This document shows, one piece after another, positions 46,605 through 55,244 of a DNA stretch of 64,000 nucleotides. Source of the stretch: Oenanthe sinensis (taxonomy: Eukaryota; Streptophyta; Magnoliopsida; Apiales; Apiaceae); the NCBI GenBank assembly GCA_028671895.1, contig CM053800.1:12421886-12485885 (forward strand), given 5' to 3'. The translations under genes and the position numbers were made by a program. The notes under the pieces were generated by a model. The model ran no database searches. It saw nothing but the letters and a program-made list of their open reading frames with translations, and was not told where the DNA came from. Positions within the stretch are counted from its first letter, which is position 1; each line of letters opens with the position of its first letter.

Positions 46605-47267
46605 TGTTGAGCAATAGAGCCTGTGTCATGTATACTCTGAGTACCTGCACAATACCTACACAGTAGGAATTCTCTGATTTAGTAGAAGCCTGACCCGTGT
46701 GGGATAAAACAACCTTGGCCACATACCTTCATTTTCTTTCTTGACATCCTTCCTTGTCAAGTCAGCAAAAAGCCTTTTATTCATGCTGACGTCATCAGAG
46801 TTTAAGGAGCTGTCGGTCAGAGTTTACTATATCAGAGAATACTCATTCCGAGTTTACTCTAACAGAGAATGCTCTATCAGAGAATAACAATCGACAGAGT
46901 TTAACAAATCGGAGTTTGTCAAGAAGCAATTCAAATCAGAGTTTGAATAGGATAGTAAGAAGGAATCCTATTTCAAGTCTATTTCCTTATTTAAAGCTAT
47001 TCTTTTATTAATCTGATTTGTAATTAAATTGTAACTGTGTCTATATAAACACAGGCATATGTTAACGTTATTGTATCTTTCAAGTCTTATTTTTCATAAT
47101 CTAGCAGCTCTTAAGAACAAAGTGTTTCTTGAGAGAGTTTTTATATTCTTTTCAATATTATCAATACAAATTTGTTATTCCTTTTACATACTTGTGTTCT
47201 TGATCGATTTACTGGTACTATTACATTCAACCCCCCTTCTATAATAGAATACTTATCTGGGCAAACA
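46605..47267 (+). mobile_element. Sirevirus-like LTR (solo or 3' LTR), + orientation
   Basis: Starts TGTTGAGC and ends GGGCAAACA (TG...CA). It carries the elements shared by the other copia LTRs here: reiterated CAGAGTTTA/CAGAGAAT words in the upstream part (about 46,790-46,940), TATA box CTATATAAAC at 47,041-47,050, and near the end ATTCAACCCCCCTTCTA (about 47,224-47,242). The end CTGGGCAAACA closely matches the end CTGGGAAAACA of the LTR at 48,344. No primer-binding site follows, so it is a 3' or solo LTR. The left boundary is less certain than the right. Confidence 0.65.
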
Positions 47268-47632
47268 TATGTCAGAGAAGATAAGAAATAGATTATCCAT
47301 AATATTTATCGTGAATAGGGCTGTAAAAAAATGGAACTGTTCGTTAAGTTCGTCCGTGTTTGTCTGAGTTCGAGTTCGAGTTCGATAAGCTTAACGAACA
47401 TGAGTTCGAACAACATTTTTTGTCTGATAATCTTAACGAGCCGAATCGAACTTTTAAGGTATTCGACTCGAGTTTAGTTCGTGTTGGGTTACTTTTAAGG
47501 TATTCGACTCTAGTTTAGTTCGTGTTGGGTTCGAGTTTGACTCGTTCGTTAAGTTCTTATTCAGTTCGATAAAAATAGGATATTTATAATATTATATATA
47601 TAGATATATAATATTTAGGGTATGTTAGGAAT
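47268..47632. repeat. TTCGAGTTCG-rich spacer with 41-bp tandem duplication
   Basis: The stretch begins with AGGGCTGTAAA and GAACTGTTCGTTAAGTTCG, sequences resembling one end of a plant hAT-like MITE rich in TTCGAG words, but no matching second terminus is seen. A 41-base unit beginning CTTTTAAGGTATTCGACTC is repeated in tandem at about 47,451-47,531. Confidence 0.55.
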
Positions 47633-48344
47633 ATATCCATTTGATGATGTACAAAATGCTAGAACAGGGTCTAGATTAGTTTATCTGTAATAAGTCTTTC
47701 TAGTCTCTAAAATATATAATCAGAGTCTAGATAGTCAACATTCATGTTATTTGTACTTAGAGGAATTTCTGTAGAAAGTGAAACCAGAGTCTACATGAAG
47801 ATCAGAGTCTGGAAATCATCAGAGTCTGTGAACTATCAGAGTCTACATCTAATCAGAGTCTGGAGATCATCAGAGTCTGAAGATTTCAGAGTCTATACAG
47901 AAGATCAGAGGAATGGAAAGTCTTCGAAGATCAAGATAATTTAAATTACAGATATGCTATGGGAAAGAAAGAGAATTCTACAAGGAAACTGTCAACTAAT
48001 AATTAGGAATTATATTCCTATTGTAATTTATCTTTCTGTTATTAGTTGATAGGAAGCTCTCTATATAAACTCTATGTAACCTAATTGTAAAAGTGTGGGA
48101 AAATAATTGTCTTAGTAATATTTTTGTGAGAGCATAGAGATAGAGAGAGTTGTTGTGATAAACACAGAGAAGCTGCTAGGGTTTGTGTACATCCTAGGAG
48201 AGTTTTGTATTCACAAATCAATAATACAAAACAGTTCTTATTCATATCTTCGTGTTTGAGTTTGTTATTAATTTGATTTTAAATCGGGCAGAAAAGACAC
48301 ACAAGTATTCAACCCCCCCTTCTACTTGTGCAACTGGGAAAACA
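47633..48344 (+). repeat. 5' LTR of copia element 1
   Basis: 712 bases starting TGTTAGG and ending AAACA, directly before the PBS. U3 contains about eight copies of CAGAGTCT, mostly as ATCAGAGTCT (47,722-47,895). The TATA box CTATATAAAC is at 48,061-48,070, and the C-rich box GTATTCAACCCCCCCTTCTA lies about 20-40 bases before the end. Confidence 0.88.
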
Positions 48345-48346
48345 AT

Positions 48347-48359
48347 TGGTATCAAAGCC
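48347..48359 (+). other. Primer-binding site (initiator-Met tRNA type)
   Basis: TGGTATCAAAGCC two bases after the LTR end matches the usual plant copia PBS TGGTATCAGAGCC, complementary to the 3' end of initiator tRNA-Met, with one difference. Confidence 0.9.
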
Positions 48360-48381
48360 TAACGTATAAAATCGATCAAAG

Positions 48382-50682
48382 ATGTCTGGAAACAAAGATG
48401 GCAATTCTAAGATTCCTATGCTTAAAAGAAACGAGTTCACCCACTGGAAGGTTAAGATGCTGCACCATCTGGAAGCAACAGACCCTGACTACCTTGAAAG
48501 AATTCATGAAGGACCCTATGTGCCCTTAAAGCTTGTGCCTCAAATCAATGAAGAAGGTAAAGTAACTGAAGAACACTTCATTGGAAAACCCAAGGCTGAA
48601 TGGACAAGAGAGGACAATGAGAATGTCCTTAAGGAGGCAAAAGTCAAAAACATTCTCTTCAACAGTTTGGATTCTGTTCTTACAAACTGTGTTATATCAT
48701 GCACCACTGCTAAGGAGATGTGGGCAAAACTTGAAGTGCACTGTCAAGGGACTAAAGACGTCAAGAAGAATGCAAGGTCTTTGCTAATTCAGGAGTATGA
48801 ATATTTTGAAGCTAAATCTGGAGAATCTATCACTGAGATGTATGATAGGTTTACAAAACTTCTGAATGAGATGGCTATGCTTGGTAAGGTTTATGATTCT
48901 GAAGATACAAACACCAAGTTTCTAAGAGCACTTCCTGAAGAGTGGGACAATAAAACAACAGCCATAAGGGAAGCTAGAGATTTGGATGAACTAACTCTAG
49001 AAGAATTGTATGGCAGACTCAAGACATATGATTTGGAGATGCAACAGAGGAAGAATAAGAAGTCTGTGAAGACAAAATCTGTGGCACTCTTACTGGAGTC
49101 TGAGAAAGAACAACAGGAACAACCCACAGAAGCTAGAATCAAGGATTCAAGGAAGAAGGGTAAAGCTGTTGTGGAGTCAGAGTCTACTGACACAGACTCT
49201 GATTCTGATGAAGAGATTGACCTAAGTCAAATAATGGCTATGTTTGCAAAAAATTTCAAAAGAATGAAATTTAACAAAAGAACTGGAAAATTTAGCAAGA
49301 GGCCATCATTCAAGAAGGAAGATGAGAAGGTTGAGAAGAGCAAGAGTACAATAATCAAACTTGACAAAGCAAAGGTCAAATGTTTCAACTGTGGAATATT
49401 GGGCCACTTTGCTAGTGAATGCAGAAAGTCAAAAAGTCAAGGAAAAGGAAAAGCACTTCTATCAACTGGAAAGGATTGGGCAGATTCAAGCTCAGAGGAT
49501 GAAATTGATTATGAAAATCTACCACTGATGGCATCCTCCTCAAGAAAATCACAATCTCCCAAAGAACCCTCATCTCCTAAAACTCAGGTATCAATCTTTA
49601 CTCCTGAATCCTTAATTAATTTAGACTCTGATGGTATAGAAACTGTGCAAAGTGAGGTCAATAAAATAATGACAACATGTAGGTCTCTCACTAGTGAAAG
49701 TGAAAGGTTGAGAGAGGAAAATTTGACCTTGACTAAAAGGAATGATCATTTAGAGTCTGAGTTAATATTAATGGAACAATACAAAAAGGATTCTGAGAAA
49801 CATAGTCATAACTACACTGAAATCTTGAAGGCCTATGACTATGTTAAGAAAGAACTAGAAGAAGAGAGACTCAAGTTTAGAGTCTGGACAGACTCTGGTA
49901 GAAAAGTTCAAGAAATTCTCAATAATCAAAATGTGTGTCAAATTGTTGGTCTAGGCTATGACAAGAGTCAAGACAAAAGACCTATTGTTGAGAATGATAA
50001 CAGTGAAAAAGCTAGCCAAGTTAATAAGACTAAAGATAAAAGTACATTTGTTCCTGTTAAGTTTGTGACACCTAAAAAAAAATCTGAAACCACAAACTCA
50101 TCTGTCATTAGTCCCCCTGTTGTTAACAAAAAGACATATGAAACAGGAGCAAATAACTCTAAGAAAAATATTAATATAGGGTACTTGTCTAAGTCAAAAT
50201 TAAAAGAAAGGCTAGAGAACTTATCAGAGTCTACCAAAACTAGGAGAAATAGGAATGATAAGGAAGGAATTAATAAGGCAAACAATTACCAAAAGGATCC
50301 TAATGCTCCTAGAAAGAAGTGTTATAGATGTGGCAACCACAACCATTTGGCTATAGATTGTAAAGCAAAGATTGAGAAGAAATCAGAGTCTAATCCTTCA
50401 CAGACTCTGAAAAGTCACTACATACCACAGAAACCATGTTATCACTGTGGTAGCATATTTCATTCTATCTATATGTGTAAGGACTATCATGACTTGTATT
50501 ACAATTTTTATGAGCTAAAATCTTCTATTGATAAAAGTTGGTATGACACTGTCAAGACTCCGCCAGAGTCTAAGGCAACAAAAGAGACAGGTAAATCAAA
50601 GGTGAAAATTGTAAAGCCTGATTCTCCTAAAGTTAGTAGAAAAGGATCCAAAACTGTTTGGGTCCTCAAAACATCTAACTAG
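48382..50682 (+). CDS. Copia element 1 Gag, 766 aa, intact
   Basis: The structural protein that packages element RNA. The start MSGNKDGNSKIPMLKRNEF lies 23 bases after the PBS. Residues about 10-220 form the UBN2/Retrotran_gag region (FTHWKVKMLHHLE, CTTAKEMWAKLEVHCQG, FLRALPEEWDNK). A zinc knuckle CFNCGILGHFASEC is near residue 333, and two more, CYRCGNHNHLAIDC and CYHCGSIFHSIYMC, lie near 647 and 686. A coiled-coil-like region (about 440-510) lies between. At 766 residues it is much longer than ordinary copia Gag and fits Sireviruses. No internal stop. It ends with TAG at 50,680-50,682, twelve bases before the pol ATG, which is in another frame. Confidence 0.93.
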   Translation: MSGNKDGNSKIPMLKRNEFTHWKVKMLHHLEATDPDYLERIHEGPYVPLKLVPQINEEGKVTEEHFIGKPKAEWTREDNENVLKEAKVKNILFNSLDSVLTNCVISCTTAKEMWAKLEVHCQGTKDVKKNARSLLIQEYEYFEAKSGESITEMYDRFTKLLNEMAMLGKVYDSEDTNTKFLRALPEEWDNKTTAIREARDLDELTLEELYGRLKTYDLEMQQRKNKKSVKTKSVALLLESEKEQQEQPTEARIKDSRKKGKAVVESESTDTDSDSDEEIDLSQIMAMFAKNFKRMKFNKRTGKFSKRPSFKKEDEKVEKSKSTIIKLDKAKVKCFNCGILGHFASECRKSKSQGKGKALLSTGKDWADSSSEDEIDYENLPLMASSSRKSQSPKEPSSPKTQVSIFTPESLINLDSDGIETVQSEVNKIMTTCRSLTSESERLREENLTLTKRNDHLESELILMEQYKKDSEKHSHNYTEILKAYDYVKKELEEERLKFRVWTDSGRKVQEILNNQNVCQIVGLGYDKSQDKRPIVENDNSEKASQVNKTKDKSTFVPVKFVTPKKKSETTNSSVISPPVVNKKTYETGANNSKKNINIGYLSKSKLKERLENLSESTKTRRNRNDKEGINKANNYQKDPNAPRKKCYRCGNHNHLAIDCKAKIEKKSESNPSQTLKSHYIPQKPCYHCGSIFHSIYMCKDYHDLYYNFYELKSSIDKSWYDTVKTPPESKATKETGKSKVKIVKPDSPKVSRKGSKTVWVLKTSN

Positions 50683-50693
50683 TTGCTTTATGT

Positions 50694-53564
50694 ATGCAGG
50701 GAACCAGGGTAAAGAATGTAACCCTAATCCTGGACAGTGGATGCTCAGGACACATGACTGGAAAGAAATCCCTGCTTACAGACTTTGTGGAAATGGTTGG
50801 CCCAGAAGTATCCTTTGGAGATGGCAACAAAGGACAAACACTGGGATATGGCAAGATTGTACTTGGGAATGTCATCATTGAAAAAGTAGCTCTAGTTGAT
50901 GGCTTAAGGCATAATTTAATAAGCATAAGTCAACTTGGAGATAAAGGTTACCATACTGGCTTTGACAACAAAGAGTGTCTTGTGACTCACAAAGAAACAG
51001 GCATTGTGGTTTTCAAAGGACTTAGGCATGGTAACATTTATGAAGCCAGCTTGGAGGATTGCATACACAGTGAAATCACATGTCTATATAGCAAGGCCTC
51101 AACAGAAGAAAGCTGGAAATGGCACAAGAAACTGTCACACATCAACTTCAAAACATTCAATAAGTTGGTTAAACAGAATCTTGTAAGAGGATTACCACAG
51201 GTTGATTTTGTGCAAGATGGACTTTGTGAAGCATGTCAACTTGGGAAGCAAAGAAAATCATCCTTGAAGAGCAAGACAATTAACACCATTTCTGAACCTT
51301 TTTATTTATTGCATCTTGATTTATTTGGTCCAGTAAATGTTATGTCAATTAACAAAAGGAAATACACTCTTGTTATTGTAGATGATTTTACAAGATTCAC
51401 ATGGGTTTTCTTTCTACATTCAAAGGATGAATCTCCACAACACATAAAAGACCATATCACCTTTCTGGAAAGGAAATCAACAAAAACAGTTAAAATTCTA
51501 AGGAGTGACAATGGTACTGAATTCAAGAATTCAATCATGGAGGACTACTATGCATCAAAGGGAATTACTCAACAATTTTCTGCACCAGGAACTCCTCAAC
51601 AAAATGGAGTTGTGGAGAGAAAGAATAGAACACTCATAGAAGCTGCCAGAACAATGCTGGCAGAATCTAAGCTACCAGTCTATTTTTGGGCAGAGGCAGT
51701 CAATACAGCATGTTTCACTCAAAACTGCACCTTAATAAACATGCATGGAAAGACTCCCTATGAAATGATAAAGAACAAGAAGCCAAGTGTGAAACACTTT
51801 CACATATTTGGATGCAAGTGTTATGTACTGAAAGTACATCCTGAAAATCTAAGCAAATTTGAAGCTAAGGCAGATGAGTCAATTTTTCTTGGATATGCAT
51901 CAAACACAAAAGCATTCAGAGTGTTTAATCTTAGAATCAAAATTGTTATGGAATCTATTCATGTTGCATTTGATGATAAAAAGTTTACAGGATTGCAGGA
52001 TGAGTCAGAGTCTACTACACTAGAATTTGAAAATCTAAAAAGTTCTGAGATAAATGAAGAAGAAGAGGATGAAGACCCTCAAACAACTCCTAAACCAACA
52101 CAGGAATCTACACACTCTGAGGGGGAGTCAGAAAATTCAACTCCAAATAATTCAGAGTCTAACAGGTCAGGGTCTACCCAGACAGAGTCTAGACAGACAG
52201 AGTCTAACTCATCAGGGTATGGATCAAGCAACTCTGAAACCTTGTCAGAGTCAAGCAATTTAGGGGGAGCCTCTTCATTTGAATTTCACTCAAATACAAA
52301 AGATGCAAATGACTTAGGGGGAGCTTCAAGTTCAAGAACCAATCTTCTACCAGCTAGAAAATGGACAAGGGATCACACTCCTGACTTAATAATTGGTGAC
52401 CCTGAGAGTGGTGTACAAACAAGAACAACCACTCAAAATGAATGTCTTTATAGCTGTTTTCTCTCAAAGAATGAACCCGAGAAAATTGAGGAAGCCTTGC
52501 AAGACCCTGATTGGATTATTGCAATGCAAGAAGAATTGAATGAATTTGAGAGAAATAAAGTGTGGAAACTAGTACCAAGACCTAGAAATAGATCTGTTGT
52601 TGGTGCAAAATGGGTTTACAGAAACAAACTTGATGAGAATGGAACTGTAGTAAGAAACAAAGCAAGGCTAGTTGCAAAAGGATACTCACAGGAGGAAGGA
52701 ATTGACTATGATGAAACTTTTGCACCAGTAGCAAGATTGGAAGCTATCAGAATGTTTCTTGCCTTTGCAGCTCATTCAAAATTCAAGGTGTATCAGATGG
52801 ATGTGAAAAGTGCCTTCTTAAATGGAGAATTGGAAGAAGAAGTCTATGTGGAGCAACCACCAGGATTTGTTGATCCAAAGTTTCCTGATCATGTTTACAG
52901 GTTAGACAAGGCACTATATGGATTGAAGCAAGCACCTAGAGCATGGTATGAAACTCTTTCAAAATTTCTTCTGGAAAATGATTTCACAAGAGGTACCATT
53001 GACAAAACTCTCTTTATTAGAAAATGTAAAGGTGATATTTTGCTTGTCCAAATTTATGTTGATGATATTATATTTGGATCTACTAATGATAAACTCTGTG
53101 AAAAGTTTAGTCAACTAATGCAGTCAAAATATGAAATGAGCATGATGGGAGAATTAAACTTCTTTTTGGGGCTTCAAGTCAAACAGAATGATGATGGAAT
53201 TTTCATCAATCAAACAAAGTATGTAAGAGAACTGTTGAAGAAGTTTGATATGCAAGACTCTGCAACTGCTAAAACTCCCATGTCAACTGCCACAAAGCTA
53301 GACTCTGACCCAAAGGGTAAGAAAGTTAACAACACTAGCTACAGAGGTATGATTGGCTCATTGTTATATTTAACTGCTAGTAGACCAGACATAATGTTTG
53401 CAACTTGTCTATGTGCTAGATTTCAAGCTGACCCTAGAGAATCACATTTAATAGCTGTGAAAAGAATTTTTAGATATCTCAAGGGGCACAAACTCTTGGA
53501 CTTTGGTATCCTAGAGAGTCAGATTTTTCACTAATTGGTTATTCAGATTCTGACTATGCAGGAT
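50694..53564 (+). pseudogene. Copia element 1 Pol, frameshifted and truncated in RNase H
   Basis: Domains in order: aspartic protease (LDSGCSGHMTG near residue 14), GAG-pre-integrase zinc finger (HKKLSHINF...CEACQLGK, about 140-190), integrase core (HLDLFGP about 207, RSDNGTEF about 270, PQQNGVVERKN about 303), an acidic Ser/Thr-rich linker (about 430-545), and reverse transcriptase (FQ/YQMDVKSAF about 700, YVDDIIFGS about 788). The frame from the ATG at 50,694 is open to 53,534. A one-base change near 53,487 shifts the frame just after RYLKG, and the correct frame continues only to the SDSDYAG of RNase H, where the next element starts. Otherwise the coding is remarkably intact. Confidence 0.92.
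53560..53564. other. Predicted target site AGGAT of the inverted insertion
   Basis: The RNase H coding of element 1 reads to the DYAG codons and one further T; the next base begins TGTTAGG of the LTR. The five bases AGGAT should recur at the other end of the insertion, which lies outside the window. Confidence 0.55.
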
Positions 53565-54836
53565 TGTTAGGTCCAAATGTGTTGTAGAGGGGGGGTGAAT
53601 ACAACTTTTCATATTTATGGAGCAATAAATACTATGTAATAAATGAACACAATGATTCAAGGAATATATGTCTTATATATAACTTGAAAGGGTTGCTACA
53701 ACATTCATTACAATAGTACAACAGAAGTAAAGAGGGTAGTAAATGATACTAAGCTCTGTGAATATACTCTCTCTTTATTACAAGTGTTTCTCTCGAATAT
53801 TGCTCTCTTGATAAGTTACACAGGTACTTCTATTTATACTACTTTGTAATCTATGACTTGTAGTCTTCAAAAGATAAGATATGAGTGGCCCAATGTTGTC
53901 CACGTGAATCTTATCTTGTCTTGAAAGCTTGGAAATCTGCCACCAGGATGATGCCATGTGTCATAATGAAACTTTCCTCTATGTAGAATTTCTACATAGG
54001 AAATTCTACTTGGCTCTATCTCGAATTCTAAGTAGAATTTCTACATAGGAATTTCTACTTAGGAATTTCTACATAGAAAATTCGAGATAGCCTTCTTCCT
54101 GAGTACTTAGAAAATATTTTCACCTCCAGAATTTCTACATAGGAAATTCGACTTAAGAATTTCTACATAGGAAATTCGAGATAGCTTCCTGAGTTGAGTA
54201 CTTAGAAAATATTTCCATCTCCAGAATTTCTACTTGGCTCTAAGTAGAAACTTATCCAGAATTTCTAGATAGGAATTTCTACATAGGTTCCCTTGTAAGT
54301 ACTTAGAGAAATTCTGGGCTTCAACTTGAAACTTCAATGCAACATCTTGAACTTGTGATTTCTTCATGTCTTCTATTTTCTTCAACAAGCTCTTGAACTT
54401 GGATCTCTACTACTGACATGAACTTGCTACCAATGTCCTGACACTTGATGCACTGGTCTGGTTCATAAGTGACTAGTCTTGATAGGTTTCTTGCTTCGGA
54501 ATAGATTACCATGTTCAATTAGAAATGTGTCTTTCCAACAATTGCTTTCCTTCTTTTTCACTTGAAATCAATTAGTCTTATTGATACTGATAGTTATGAT
54601 CTTGATTCTTTGAGTTACAAATCACTGGGGCATGAACAACTTTGACTTGAACTTCTTCCAATGATTTCTTCTTTGTTTGATCATATTTAACATGTTGAAT
54701 TGTATCAATTACTTTGTCTTCATTTGTATTGATTTCTTTGTGACTTCTCGTTCTTGATTGTCTTCGGGTTAAGTATCTTTTCTTTAGTTGAGTTACATAA
54801 GTTATAGTGTTACAAGTTTAGACACTCTGCCTTTCA
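53565..54836 (-). repeat. 3' LTR of the inverted copia-type element
   Basis: 1,272 bases; on the minus strand it starts TGAAAGGCAGAG immediately after the PPT and ends CCTAACA. U3 carries reiterated GAATTTCTACATAGGAAATTC-type imperfect palindromes (about 53,990-54,290). A TATA box (minus GTATAAATAG) lies near 53,835, and the C-rich box (minus GTATTCACCCCCCCTCTAC) is about 20-30 bases before the end. An LTR above 1 kb is usual for Sireviruses. Confidence 0.82.
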
Positions 54837-54838
54837 AT

Positions 54839-54847
54839 CTCCCCCTA
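54839..54847 (-). other. Polypurine tract
   Basis: Minus strand TAGGGGGAG followed by AT and the LTR start TG. This is the standard position of the plus-strand primer in Ty1/copia elements. Confidence 0.88.
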
Positions 54848-55244
54848 TTTGATTGTCTAACAATGACATTCAAATTAAAGAAGGATAACTCAACTAAATA
54901 ATGAGACGAGAAAAGATAAGTAACATTAATGTCTTGTACATTTTACACTTGAATAAAAACTTGAAAACAATACAAAGAACTTTAGAAAATAAACATAAGC
55001 TTAGAAAGAAAATTCGAACCTAGAATTAAAGACCATTGAGATGATCTCTATCACCTGGATTATTTCATACCTTTCAGTCCAACTCATATAACCTTATTGG
55101 ATCCACTCTGATTCACGGTTACAGTATGGTGAATTAGCCTATCTCGCATACCGTGGTCAGATGAATTTTCCTCAAGTGAGTTAGAGCAACCAAAAGATAT
55201 GAAGTTTTTCCAACTTCAAGTTCACATCCCTTTGAACTTTAACT
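54848..55244. other. Non-coding stretch between accessory ORF and PPT
   Basis: About 400 bases of AT-rich sequence with no reading frame, corresponding to the 3' untranslated part of the inverted element. Confidence 0.6.

Larger units (their letters stand above)
47633..53564 (+). mobile_element. Copia element 1 (Sirevirus-like), truncated by insertion
   Basis: A plus-strand LTR retrotransposon with 5' LTR (47,633-48,344), PBS, gag and pol. The sequence stops inside the RNase H domain at 53,564, where another element's LTR begins. The missing part (end of RNase H, PPT, 3' LTR) is not elsewhere in the window, so it should lie beyond base 64,000 if the second element inserted cleanly. The long gag with three zinc knuckles and an elongated integrase-RT linker suggest the Sirevirus lineage of Ty1/copia. 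Confidence 0.9.
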
